Origin: JAEUJM01 sp044221555
GTDB taxonomy: Bacteria > Actinomycetota > Acidimicrobiia > Acidimicrobiales > DATDAH01
Reading direction: 5' to 3'
NCBI GenBank assembly: GCA_044221555.1
Contig: JBGAOY010000008.1
Coordinates: 124,001 to 188,000, forward strand
Length of the DNA stretch: 64,000 nucleotides
A program made the position numbers and the translations under genes. Below, one piece after another: positions 18,242 to 26,808 of this stretch; the stretch's first letter is position 1; the number at the start of each line of letters is the position of its first letter. Under the pieces are notes generated by a model, which was not told the DNA's origin, searched no databases, and saw nothing but the letters and a program-made list of their open reading frames with translations.

Positions 18242-18754
18242 ATGATCGTCGCCGCCGACCTCCTGGTCGCCCAGAACATCGCCTTCGGCATCATCGCCCT
18301 CGTCATCGTGGCGGCGGCGCTGCGGGTGGTCACCACCAACAACGTCGTGCACGCCGCCCTCTACCTGGTGCTGGTGCTGGCCGGCGTGGGTGGCCTGTAC
18401 TTCATCCTGGGCGCCGAGTTCGTGGGCACCACCCAGATCCTCGTCTACATCGGGGCGATCATCGTCCTGTTCCTGTTCGGCATCATGCTCACCCGCGCCC
18501 CCATCGGCGGCGAGGCCGACCTCGACCACGACCAGCGGTGGATCGGTGGGCTGGTCGCGGTGCTGCTGTTGGCGGTGCTCGGCTACACCCTCCTCGACCG
18601 CTTCGAGGACAGCGAGCTCCCGGCCGACACGGTCACCACCACCGCACAGGTCAGCGACGCCATCTTCAGCACCTACCTCGTGCCGTTCGAGGTGGTGTCG
18701 GTGCTGCTGCTCGCCGCCCTCGTCGGCGCCATCGTCGTGGCGAGAAGGGATTAG
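18242..18754 (+). CDS. nuoJ: NADH-quinone oxidoreductase subunit J (cluster 2)
   Basis: Membrane subunit J, 170 residues, five hydrophobic spans. The NNVVHAALYLVLVLAGVGGLYFI region and the span-three motif ILVYIGAIIVLFLFGIMLTRAP identify the family. A 43-base gap separates it from nuoI, and GGGGAG just before the start serves as ribosome binding site. The sequence differs clearly from the cluster 1 copy, so the two clusters are old paralogs, not a recent duplication. Confidence 0.96.
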   Translation: MIVAADLLVAQNIAFGIIALVIVAAALRVVTTNNVVHAALYLVLVLAGVGGLYFILGAEFVGTTQILVYIGAIIVLFLFGIMLTRAPIGGEADLDHDQRWIGGLVAVLLLAVLGYTLLDRFEDSELPADTVTTTAQVSDAIFSTYLVPFEVVSVLLLAALVGAIVVARRD

Positions 18755-18762
18755 GCCCGCCC

Positions 18763-19062
18763 ATGCTGCTCAACCAATTCCTGCTGCTGGCCGCGGTGCT
18801 GTTCTGCATCGGCGTCTACGGCGTGCTGGCCCGCCGCAACGGCGTGATGGTGCTGATGTCGATCGAGTTGATCCTGAACGCGGTCAACATCAACCTGGTG
18901 GCCTTCGCGGCCATGAACGACGACATCGGCGGGCAGGTGTTCGCCCTGTTCGTGATCGCCGTGGCTGCCGCCGAGGTGGGTGTCGGCCTCGCCATCATCC
19001 TCCTCATCTACCGCAACCGGACGAGCATCGACCTCGAAGAGCTCGATCTGATGAAGGGCTGA
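18763..19062 (+). CDS. nuoK: NADH-quinone oxidoreductase subunit K (cluster 2)
   Basis: Three-span subunit K, 99 residues. The conserved Glu in VLMSIELILNAVNINLV and the second in AAAEVGVGLAI are present. It starts 8 bases after nuoJ with weak ribosome-binding sequence in GAGAAGGG of the nuoJ end. nuoL follows after two bases. By eye about half of the residues match the cluster 1 NuoK. Confidence 0.96.
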   Translation: MLLNQFLLLAAVLFCIGVYGVLARRNGVMVLMSIELILNAVNINLVAFAAMNDDIGGQVFALFVIAVAAAEVGVGLAIILLIYRNRTSIDLEELDLMKG

Positions 19063-19064
19063 CG

Positions 19065-21188
19065 ATGTTCGCGCTCACCCTGGCGGCCGAGGCCGCCCAC
19101 GAATCGGCACCCGGGTTCTTCCTCGACCACGCGTGGGTCATCCCTGCCCTTCCGGCGGCGTCGTTCCTCGTGATCCTCCTGCTCGGCAAGCGCCTGCCCC
19201 GCGGCGGCTCCGAGGTGGGCATCCCCGCGGTGGCGGCCTCGTGGGTGTTCGCGGTGGGCGTGCTGGCCCAGTGGATCGACCGGGTCAACACCGCCGGCGG
19301 CCACTCGGGGCTCTCGGGCATCTTCGCGGCGTCGGGCGAGGGCGAGGGTGGCGAGCACGTGGTGCTCCCCATCATCCACACCTTCACGTGGTGGCAGTCG
19401 GGCGGCATCGAGTTCACCGCCGGCACCCTGGTCGACGGCCTCGCCGCGATCATGGTGTTCACCGTCACCAGCATCTCGCTGCTGGTGCACATCTACTCGA
19501 CCGAGTACGTGAAGGGCGACCGCCGCTTCACCCACTACTTCGCGTTCCTCAGCCTGTTCACCGCCTCGATGCTGATGCTGGTGATCAGCCAGAGCACGCT
19601 GCAGCTGCTCACCAGCTGGGAGCTGGTGGGCGTCTGCTCGTTCGTGCTGATCGGCCACTGGTGGGAGGAGCAGGCCAACAGCAACGCCGCCCTCAAGGCG
19701 TTCCTCACCAACCGGGTGGGCGACGTCGGCCTGATCATCGGCGTCATCGTCTTGTTCTTCGGGGCGGGCACGTTCGGCATCATCGACACCAACATCGCCG
19801 CCCTCGACGGCACCATGAGCCACCTCGTCATGCTCGTCGGCGCCCTGGCGCTGATGGCCGCGGTCACCTCCAAGAGCGGGCAGTTCCCGCTGCACACCTG
19901 GCTGCCCGATGCCATGGCCGGCCCCACGCCGGTGTCGGCGCTCATCCACGCGGCCACCATGGTGGTCGCCGGCGTGTTCCTCGTGGCCCGGCTCTACCCG
20001 GTGTTCTTCCAGGGCCTGTCGATCGGCACGAGCGGGCTGAACTACATGGCCTTCATCGGGGGGTTCACCGCCCTGATGGCGGCCTGCCTGGCCTTCGCGC
20101 AGAAGGACATCAAGAAGGTGCTGGCCTACTCCACCATCAGCCAGTTGGGCTACATGGTGGCCGCCCTCGGTGTGGGCGCCTGGACGGCGGCCATCTTCCA
20201 CCTCTTCACCCACGCCTTCTTCAAGGCCTGCCTGTTCCTCGGCGCCGGTTCGGTCAGCCACGCCGCCCACCACACCTTCGACATGCGCAAGATGGGCGGG
20301 CTCCGCAAGTACATGCCCACCACGTTCCGCACCTTCCTGATCGCCTCGATCGCACTGTCGGGCATCCCGCCGCTGGCCGGCTTCTGGTCGAAGGACGAGA
20401 TCCTCGCCGGCGCCCAGCAGGGCCAGAACGGCAACGCCTACACGCTGATCCTGGTGTTCGGCGCGTTCAGCGCGATGCTCACCGCCGCCTACATGACCCG
20501 GACGATCTGGTTGACCTTCTTCGGCGAGTACCGCGGTGAGGGCACCCCGCACGAGTCGCCCCAGATCATGCTGTGGCCGCTGCGGATCCTCGCCGGGTTC
20601 GCCCTGTTCCTCGGCATCGTCAACCTGCCCGCGGCCATCGCTCCCGACAGCTTCGAGCTGAAGTTCGAGCACTGGATCGAGCCGATCGCCAACTTCCCGG
20701 CCATCGACCACCCCGAGTTCTCGCTGCCGCTCGCCGTCGTGTCCACGCTGCTGGCGCTGCTGGGCATCACCCTGGCCTACTTCTACTTCTTCAAGGACAA
20801 GGGGCCCCACGGCCTCACCGAGCGCAACAAGGCCGCGCACGCGGGCTACACGTTCCTCGAGAACAAGTACTACCTCGACGCCCTCTACGAGGACGGCATC
20901 GTGGCCGGCGTGAAGGGCCCCGTGGCCCGGGCCATGTACTGGTTCAACCAGAACGTCCTCGACGCCATCGTCAACGGCGTGGCGACCGGTGCCCGGGGCA
21001 CCGCCCGCCTCCTGTACCGCTTCGTCGACCAGGGCGCCATCGACGGCACCGTCAACGCCTCGGGGTCCGCCGCCGAGGGCTCGGGGCAGCTGCTCCGTGG
21101 CATCCAGACCGGGAAGATCTCGAACTACGCCGCTCTGCTCTTCGGGGGCGTGGTCGTGATCGCCGGCATCTTCGTGATCATCGTTTAG
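19065..21188 (+). CDS. nuoL: NADH-quinone oxidoreductase subunit L (cluster 2)
   Basis: Distal antiporter-like subunit L, 707 residues. Key segments are LLTSWELVGVCSFVLIGHWW near residue 180, FPLHTWLPDAMAGPTPVSALIHAATMVVAGVFL near residue 275, and KKVLAYSTISQLGYMVAALG near residue 350. An N-terminal loop of about 35 residues before the first conserved span is longer than in cluster 1. The C-terminal third holds the lateral helix and a final span. Starts two bases after nuoK. Confidence 0.97.
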   Translation: MFALTLAAEAAHESAPGFFLDHAWVIPALPAASFLVILLLGKRLPRGGSEVGIPAVAASWVFAVGVLAQWIDRVNTAGGHSGLSGIFAASGEGEGGEHVVLPIIHTFTWWQSGGIEFTAGTLVDGLAAIMVFTVTSISLLVHIYSTEYVKGDRRFTHYFAFLSLFTASMLMLVISQSTLQLLTSWELVGVCSFVLIGHWWEEQANSNAALKAFLTNRVGDVGLIIGVIVLFFGAGTFGIIDTNIAALDGTMSHLVMLVGALALMAAVTSKSGQFPLHTWLPDAMAGPTPVSALIHAATMVVAGVFLVARLYPVFFQGLSIGTSGLNYMAFIGGFTALMAACLAFAQKDIKKVLAYSTISQLGYMVAALGVGAWTAAIFHLFTHAFFKACLFLGAGSVSHAAHHTFDMRKMGGLRKYMPTTFRTFLIASIALSGIPPLAGFWSKDEILAGAQQGQNGNAYTLILVFGAFSAMLTAAYMTRTIWLTFFGEYRGEGTPHESPQIMLWPLRILAGFALFLGIVNLPAAIAPDSFELKFEHWIEPIANFPAIDHPEFSLPLAVVSTLLALLGITLAYFYFFKDKGPHGLTERNKAAHAGYTFLENKYYLDALYEDGIVAGVKGPVARAMYWFNQNVLDAIVNGVATGARGTARLLYRFVDQGAIDGTVNASGSAAEGSGQLLRGIQTGKISNYAALLFGGVVVIAGIFVIIV

Positions 21189-21204
21189 GAGCTGAGGCAG
21201 ACCA

Positions 21205-22731
21205 ATGTCCGACTTCCTCGATAGCTGGGGCTTGAGCCTCGCCATCTTCCTGCCGCTGGCGGGTGCAGCGCTGATGCTGCTCGTGCCGCGCGCCCAGGAG
21301 GAGACGCACAAGCTGATCGCCCTGGTCACGTCGCTGGCGACCGCCGGTGTCGGAGTCCTCCTCATGGCGAACTTCGACTACGACCACACGGCCATCCTCC
21401 AGTACCAGGTCGACGAGAGCTGGATCCCGCTCATCGACTCCCGCTACCACGTGGCCCTCGACGGCATCTCCCTGCCGCTGCTGGCCCTCACGCTGCTGGT
21501 CGTGCCGCTGTGTGTCATCTACTCCTGGAAGCACTTCCCGGAACCGCACAACCCCAAGGCGTTCCTCATCCTCATCCTCATCCTGGAGACGGGGATGGTG
21601 GGCACCTTCCTCGCCCAGGACCTCATCCTCTTCTTCGTCTTCTTCGAGGTCGTCCTGCTCCCGATGTACTTCATGATCGGGGTCTGGGGTGGCCCGAACC
21701 GCCAGTACGCGTCGATCAAGTTCTTCCTGTTCACGCTGTTCGGCTCGGCCCTCATGTTGGTGTCGTTCCTGGCCCTCTACTTCCTCCAGGGCAGCTTCCA
21801 GATCCCCGTCCTCGCCGAGCTGGGCGGCGCCGGCCTGGCCCGCACCACCGGCCTGTTGATCTTCGGCGGCATGTTCCTGGGCTTCGGCATCAAGGTGCCG
21901 ATGTTCCCGTTCCACACCTGGCTGCCCGATGCCCACACCGAGGCGCCCACCGTCGGCTCGGTGATCCTGGCCGCGGTGCTCCTGAAGCTGGGCACCTACG
22001 GCTTCATCCGCATCGCCATCCCGGTGCTGCCCGACGCGGCCTCCGAGTGGGCCCCGTGGATCGCTCTGCTGGCGGTCATCGGCATCATCTACGGAGCCCT
22101 GTGCTGCCTGGCCCAGACCGACATGAAGCGGCTCATCGCCTTCTCGTCGGTGGCCCACATGGGCTTCGTGATGCTCGGCATCGCCACCCTCACCGACTTC
22201 GGCTTCAACGCCGCCATCTTCGGCATGGTGGCCCACGGCCTCATCACCGGCATGTTGTTCTTCATCGCCGGCTCCACCAAGGACCGCTTCCACACCCTCG
22301 AGATCAAGCGCCTCGGCGGCCTGCTCGTGCAGGCCCCGCACATGGCCTGGATCCTGGGCCTCAGCGTGATGGCCTCGCTCGGCCTTCCCGGCCTGGCCGG
22401 GTTCTGGGGCGAGTTCCCGGCGGTCCTGTCGGCCTACCAGCCCGGCGCCGACATGGACGTCACCGTGTTCCGGGTGTACATGGTCATCGCCGCCATCGGC
22501 ACCGTGCTCGCGGCCGGCTACCTGCTGTGGCTCTACCAGCGGGTGGCGTTCGGCACGCCGAAGGAGGAATGGGAGGGCCACACGATTCCCGATGCCACCC
22601 CGTTCGAGCTGGTCGCCTGGACACCGATGGTCCTGCTGATCGTGGTGCTCGGCGTCTACCCCAACATCATCTTCTCGGTGACCGACGGTGCGGTCACCCG
22701 TGCGCTGAGCGCCTTCGGGGCGGGTGGCTGA
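21205..22731 (+). CDS. nuoM: NADH-quinone oxidoreductase subunit M (cluster 2)
   Basis: Proton-pumping subunit M, 508 residues. It shows LILFFVFFEVVLLPMYFMIGVWGG with the conserved Glu, FPFHTWLPDAHTEAPTVGSVILAAVLLKLGTYG near residue 235, and KRLIAFSSVAHMGFVMLG near residue 310. A 16-base gap with TAGGAGCTGAGG provides the ribosome binding site. The stop falls inside the beginning of nuoN (8-base overlap). Confidence 0.97.
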   Translation: MSDFLDSWGLSLAIFLPLAGAALMLLVPRAQEETHKLIALVTSLATAGVGVLLMANFDYDHTAILQYQVDESWIPLIDSRYHVALDGISLPLLALTLLVVPLCVIYSWKHFPEPHNPKAFLILILILETGMVGTFLAQDLILFFVFFEVVLLPMYFMIGVWGGPNRQYASIKFFLFTLFGSALMLVSFLALYFLQGSFQIPVLAELGGAGLARTTGLLIFGGMFLGFGIKVPMFPFHTWLPDAHTEAPTVGSVILAAVLLKLGTYGFIRIAIPVLPDAASEWAPWIALLAVIGIIYGALCCLAQTDMKRLIAFSSVAHMGFVMLGIATLTDFGFNAAIFGMVAHGLITGMLFFIAGSTKDRFHTLEIKRLGGLLVQAPHMAWILGLSVMASLGLPGLAGFWGEFPAVLSAYQPGADMDVTVFRVYMVIAAIGTVLAAGYLLWLYQRVAFGTPKEEWEGHTIPDATPFELVAWTPMVLLIVVLGVYPNIIFSVTDGAVTRALSAFGAGG

Positions 22732-24262
22732 GGGCGTGCTCGCGTCCGTGCTCGCCCAGGTCGCAGGCTTCGTGCTTGCCCAGGTCGCAGGCTTCTCCGC
22801 GCCCGACCTCGACTACCACGCCCTCGCGCCCGAGCTCGTGCTCACGGGCACGCTCGTGGTCGTGCTGCTGGTCGACCTCTTCACCGACGAGGACGGCAAG
22901 TGGGCGCTGTCGTCGCTGGCCGGCATCGGGCTGCTGGCGTCGCTGATCCCCGTCCTCACCCTGGCCATCGACGGTGGCGACCGCATCCTGTTCGGCGGCG
23001 CCTACGCGGTCGACGACTTCTCGCTGGTGTTCAAGGCCCTCTTCCTGATCAGCGGCTACATCGTGGTGCTCCTGAGCACCAACTACGTGGCCGAGGGCGA
23101 CTACTACGAGGGTGAGTACTACTTCCTCCTGCTGTCGTCACTGCTCGGCATGGTGGTCATGTCCTCAGCCCGTGACCTGATCACGATGTTCGTGGCCCTC
23201 GAGTTGCTCTCGATCCCCGCCTACCTGCTGGTGGGCTGGCGCAAGCGCGACCTCAAGAGCAACGAGGCCAGCATGAAGTACTACCTGATGGGCGTGTTCG
23301 CCTCGGCGGTGATGCTCTACGGCATGTCGCTGCTGTACGGCCTCACCGGCACCACGCAGATCATCGACATCGGCAATCGCATCGGCGAGGCGGCCAACAG
23401 CACGCCGGTGGTCACCCTGGCCATCATCTTCACGCTCATCGGGTTCGCCTTCAAGGTGTCGGCGGTGCCGTTCCACACCTGGGCGCCCGACACCTACGAA
23501 GGTGCCCCCACCCCGATCACGTCGTTCCTCGCGGTGGCGTCGAAGGCGGCCGGGTTCGTGGCCCTGATGATCCTGGTGTTCGTGGGCTTCCACGGGCGGG
23601 GCGACGTCACCCAGTGGTTCTTCGCCGCGCTGTCCATCCTCACCATGACGGTCGGCAACCTGATCGCCCTGCGCCAGACCAACGTGGTGCGCATGCTGGC
23701 CTACTCGGGCATCGCCCAGGCCGGCTACATGCTGGCCCCGCTGGCCACCCCCGGCGACCCCAAGACCGCCCTCACCGCCGTGGTGGTCTACCTGGTGATC
23801 TACGCGGCGATGAACCTGGGTGCGTTCGCGGTCGTGATCGCCGTCGCCCGCAAGACCCGCTCGGCCGAGATCTCGTCGTTCGCCGGCCTGTTCGAGTACG
23901 CCCCGGGCCTGGCCGTCACCATGACGCTGTTCCTGTTCTCGCTGGCCGGCATCCCGCCGCTCGGCGGCTGGGTGGCGAAGTTCCTGGTGTTCCGGGCGGT
24001 GCTCGACGGCACCTCGACCACCGGCATCATCCTGGCCGTGGCCATCGCCATCAACTCGGTGATCGCGCTGTACTACTACGCCAACGTGGCCCGGGAGATG
24101 TGGATGCAGCCGGTGGCCGGCGACGACCGCACACCGGTCAAGGTCCCGGTCTCGCTGGTTGCGGCCATCGCCATCACCGCCGTGGCCACCCTGGTCATGG
24201 GCATCCTGCCCGGCCTCGTCACCCACTTCGGCGACGTGGCCAGCCTCGCCGCCGGCGGTTGA
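22724..24262 (+). CDS. nuoN: NADH-quinone oxidoreductase subunit N (cluster 2)
   Basis: Antiporter-like subunit N, 512 residues, from a GTG that overlaps the nuoM stop. Motifs: VALELLSIPAYLLVGWRKRD near residue 160, PFHTWAPDTYEGAPTPITSFLAVASKAAGF near residue 250 and VRMLAYSGIAQAGYML near residue 320. The second repeat unit VLAQVAGF near the N-terminus is a precise 24-bp tandem duplication (22748-22795). Last gene of the second nuo operon; a strong hairpin begins at its stop codon. Confidence 0.96.
   Translation: MAEGVLASVLAQVAGFVLAQVAGFSAPDLDYHALAPELVLTGTLVVVLLVDLFTDEDGKWALSSLAGIGLLASLIPVLTLAIDGGDRILFGGAYAVDDFSLVFKALFLISGYIVVLLSTNYVAEGDYYEGEYYFLLLSSLLGMVVMSSARDLITMFVALELLSIPAYLLVGWRKRDLKSNEASMKYYLMGVFASAVMLYGMSLLYGLTGTTQIIDIGNRIGEAANSTPVVTLAIIFTLIGFAFKVSAVPFHTWAPDTYEGAPTPITSFLAVASKAAGFVALMILVFVGFHGRGDVTQWFFAALSILTMTVGNLIALRQTNVVRMLAYSGIAQAGYMLAPLATPGDPKTALTAVVVYLVIYAAMNLGAFAVVIAVARKTRSAEISSFAGLFEYAPGLAVTMTLFLFSLAGIPPLGGWVAKFLVFRAVLDGTSTTGIILAVAIAINSVIALYYYANVAREMWMQPVAGDDRTPVKVPVSLVAAIAITAVATLVMGILPGLVTHFGDVASLAAGG
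22748..22795 (+). repeat. 24-bp in-frame tandem duplication at the 5' end of nuoN
   Basis: Two copies of a 24-base unit (22748-22771 and 22772-22795, one mismatch: GTGCTC versus GTGCTT) encode VLAQVAGF twice. It lies before the first conserved transmembrane span, so it lengthens a poorly conserved N-terminus. Confidence 0.9.
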
Positions 24263-24263
24263 T

Positions 24264-24299
24264 TCGAACGGAAAGGCGCTGGCGCGCCTTTCCGTTCGA
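24264..24299 (+). terminator. hairpin terminator after nuo cluster 2
   Basis: A perfect 16-bp inverted repeat (24264-24279 and 24284-24299) with a 4-base loop TGGC starts two bases after the nuoN stop. It lacks a T-run, which is common for terminators in high-GC actinobacteria. Confidence 0.75.
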
Positions 24300-24369
24300 G
24301 CTGCGCCTCCGGGCCTGCGGCGCTCCGTCTCCGGACGTTCGGGTCCCGCGTCCGGCGGGGCGTCTTCTT

Positions 24370-24434
24370 CTGATCGGACCGGCGGAGCCGTCCCGATCAG
24401 GGCGAGGGGGGATCGGCGGAGCCGCCCCCCTCGC
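24370..24434 (+). promoter_or_regulatory. two further hairpins upstream of the methyltransferase gene
   Basis: 24370-24400 folds around CGGC-GGA-GCCG with outer arms CTGATCGG and CCGATCAG. 24402-24434 has arms GCGAGGGGGG and CCCCCCTCGC enclosing the same CGGC-GGA-GCCG core. Both share the inner core sequence, so they look like members of a small repeated hairpin family. Whether they terminate, insulate or regulate is unknown. Confidence 0.6.
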
Positions 24435-24485
24435 GCTCCCCCCACGGCGGGGGCTCCGCCGCCCGCCGAGGAACGCCTGAGGCCG

Positions 24486-25475
24486 GTGGAACGCTTCGAC
24501 GCCTTCGTGGAGCGGGCGTTGTACGACCCCGAGCGGGGCTTCTACGCGGCCGGGGGACAGGCCGGCCGGCGCGGTGACTTCCTGACCAGCCCCGAGGTGG
24601 GCCCGCTGTTCGGGGCGGTGGTGGCGCGGGCGCTCGACGCCTGGTGGCACGAGCTCGGCGAGCCCGAGCCCTACACGGTGGTCGAGGCCGGCGCCGGGCC
24701 GGGGACCCTCGCCCGCACCGTCGCCCTCGCCGCCCCCGAGTGCACACCGGCGCTGCGCTACGTGACGGTGGAGCGGTCGGCGGCGCAGCGGGCGCAGCAC
24801 CCCGACGGTGTCGAGGCCCGCGCCGACCTGCCCGACGGCCCCCTCGTCGGCGTGGTGCTGGCCAACGAGCTGCTCGACAACCTGGCGTTCCGCCTCCTCG
24901 AGCGCACCGGCGAGGGCTGGGCCGAGGTGTGGGTGGACGGCGGCGCCGAGCTGCTCGTGCCGCTCGCAGGTGCCGACGTGCCCGAGGTGGCCGCCGGGCA
25001 CGACACCGTGGCGGCGGTGGGGGCGCGGATCCCGGTGCAGGAGCAGGCGGCGGCGTGGGTGGGCGAGGCGCTGGGCCTCGTGGAGCGGGGGCGGGTGGTG
25101 GTCATCGACTACGCCGACACGACCGGCTCCATGGCCGATCGCCCGCAGGGGGAGTGGCTGCGCACCTACCGCGGCCACGACCGCGGTGGCGACCCCCTGC
25201 ACGCCCCCGGCACCCAGGACGTCACCGTCGAGGTGGCGGTCGACCAGCTGGCCGCCGTGCGTCCGCCCGACGCCGACCGGTCGCAGGCCGAGTTCCTCCG
25301 GGCCCACGGCATCGACGAGTTGGTCGCGGAAGGGCGCCGGCGCTGGTCCGAGCGGGCGCAGGTGGGCGACCTCGCCGCCATCCGTGCCCGCAGCCGCGTC
25401 ACCGAGGCGGAGGCCCTGTGCGACCCCGCGGGGCTGGGTGCCTTCAGGGTGCTGGAGTGGATCGGTCCGCGCTGA
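24486..25475 (+). CDS. class I SAM-dependent methyltransferase, MidA/NDUFAF7 (DUF185) family
   Basis: 329 residues from GTG 24486, the only plausible start before the conserved block. The N-terminal family motif is clear: FDAFVERALYDPERGFYA followed by GDFLTSPEVGPLFG (residues 4-41). The SAM-binding GxGxG is EAGAGPGTL near residue 67; later family segments are LANELLDNLAF (about 122-132), VVVIDYADT and the LRTYRGHDRGGDPLHAPGTQDVT region. The mitochondrial member NDUFAF7 methylates an arginine of the NuoD homologue during complex I assembly. Its position right after nuoN suggests the same role here, which is inference. Confidence 0.88.
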   Translation: MERFDAFVERALYDPERGFYAAGGQAGRRGDFLTSPEVGPLFGAVVARALDAWWHELGEPEPYTVVEAGAGPGTLARTVALAAPECTPALRYVTVERSAAQRAQHPDGVEARADLPDGPLVGVVLANELLDNLAFRLLERTGEGWAEVWVDGGAELLVPLAGADVPEVAAGHDTVAAVGARIPVQEQAAAWVGEALGLVERGRVVVIDYADTTGSMADRPQGEWLRTYRGHDRGGDPLHAPGTQDVTVEVAVDQLAAVRPPDADRSQAEFLRAHGIDELVAEGRRRWSERAQVGDLAAIRARSRVTEAEALCDPAGLGAFRVLEWIGPR

Positions 25476-25489
25476 CCCATCGGTCACAG

Positions 25490-25503
25490 TAGGTTTCGCG
25501 TTC
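25490..25503 (+). promoter_or_regulatory. candidate -10 element, leaderless start of phosphoesterase gene
   Basis: TAGGTT (25490-25495) ends 8 bases before the ATG and there is no Shine-Dalgarno sequence. One of several TANNNT elements placed 6-8 bases before start codons in this window. Confidence 0.4.
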
Positions 25504-26640
25504 ATGACACGCCGGACACCTCACGTGCTGATCGCCCTCGTCGCCGCCATGGTGCTCGCGCTGGGCGCGTGCAGCTCGAGCGGGGGTGACGACGAGTCGG
25601 CCTCCGACACCAGCGAGGCGACCACCACCACCGAGGCGGGCCCGGCGCCCATCAGCCACGTGTTCGTCATCAACCTCGAGAACAAGGGCTTCGACGAGAC
25701 CTTCGGGCCCGACTCGCCGGCCGACTTCCTGAACGGGCTGACCGAGGACGGCAAGCTGCTCACCCAGTACTTCGGCACCGCCCACGCAAGCCTCGGCAAC
25801 TACCTGGCCCAGATCAGCGGCCAGCCCCCGAGCGAGTCGACCCAGCGGGACTGCATCACCTACACCGACTTCGAGGCCACGGGCACCGACGCCGACGGCA
25901 TCGTCGCCGGTGACGGGTGCGTCTACCCGGCCGAGGTGCAGACCGTCGCCGGCCAGCTCGAGGAGGCCGGCCTCACCTGGGGCGGGTTCATGGAGGACAT
26001 GGGCGAGCCGTGTCGCCACCCGGTCATCGGCGAGGTGGACGAGACCCAGATCGCACGGGCCGACGACCAGTACGCGGCGCGCCACAACCCGTTCGTCTAC
26101 TTCCACTCGATCATCGACGACGAGGCCTCGTGTCAGGAGCACGTGGTCGACCTGAGCGAGCTGCCCGCCGCGCTCGAGTCCGCGGACACCACCCCCAACC
26201 TCGTCTACATCACCCCCGACCTGTGCAGCGACGCCCACGACGACCCCTGCATCGACGGCCGGCCCGGTGGGCTCGAGTCCGCCGACGACTTCCTCGAGGA
26301 GTGGGTCCCGCAGATCCAGGACTCGCCCGCCTTCCAGGAGGGCGGCCTGCTGGTGATCACCTTCGACGAGGCCGAGCTCGCCGGCGAGACCGGCGACTCC
26401 TCGGCCTGCTGCGACGAGCCCACCGGGCCCAACGTCGCGCAACCGGGCATCAACGGCCCCGGTGGCGGGCGCACGGGGGCGCTGCTGCTCTCGCCCCGAC
26501 TCGAGGCGGGCGCCACCGACGACACCCCGTTCAACCACTACGGCCTGCTCTGCGGCATCGAGGACCTCTTCGGCCTCGACCACCTGGGCTACGCCGCCCA
26601 GGACGGCCTCGCCTGCGTGGCGTCCGACCTGGCGCCGTAG
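25504..26640 (+). CDS. phosphoesterase-family lipoprotein
   Basis: 378 residues. A lipoprotein signal ends in LGAC (Cys23), followed by a Ser/Thr/Asp-rich linker. The mature domain begins with HVFVINLENKGFDETFG, the metal-binding N-terminal motif of the alkaline-phosphatase-like phosphoesterase family (PF04185), with later THASLGNYLAQISG-type (here AHASLGNY), LVYITPDLCSDAHD and LLVITFDEAEL segments that carry further metal ligands. Likely a surface-anchored phosphatase or phospholipase C-like enzyme; the substrate cannot be stated. Downstream 168 bases hold the acs promoter. Confidence 0.82.
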   Translation: MTRRTPHVLIALVAAMVLALGACSSSGGDDESASDTSEATTTTEAGPAPISHVFVINLENKGFDETFGPDSPADFLNGLTEDGKLLTQYFGTAHASLGNYLAQISGQPPSESTQRDCITYTDFEATGTDADGIVAGDGCVYPAEVQTVAGQLEEAGLTWGGFMEDMGEPCRHPVIGEVDETQIARADDQYAARHNPFVYFHSIIDDEASCQEHVVDLSELPAALESADTTPNLVYITPDLCSDAHDDPCIDGRPGGLESADDFLEEWVPQIQDSPAFQEGGLLVITFDEAELAGETGDSSACCDEPTGPNVAQPGINGPGGGRTGALLLSPRLEAGATDDTPFNHYGLLCGIEDLFGLDHLGYAAQDGLACVASDLAP

Positions 26641-26760
26641 ACAGGCGTGATCGCGGTCGGCACCGCTCTGGCCAAGGCCATCGCCTGCGGGTGAGGTGGC
26701 CCCTGGTTCGGGCGGTGCCGGTGCCGGGTCGCTCCCGAACGGGGGGTGAGTGGGGATCAC

Positions 26761-26808
26761 TAGGATCGCCACCGCACCGCAGGTCGAGCCGCGCCCGGAG
26801 GGGAACCG
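26761..26808 (+). promoter_or_regulatory. promoter and ribosome binding site of acs
   Basis: TAGGAT (26761-26766) is a good -10, and GGAGGGG (26797-26803) lies 5 bases before the ATG, giving a leader of about 35 bases. No clear -35 is seen. Confidence 0.4.
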
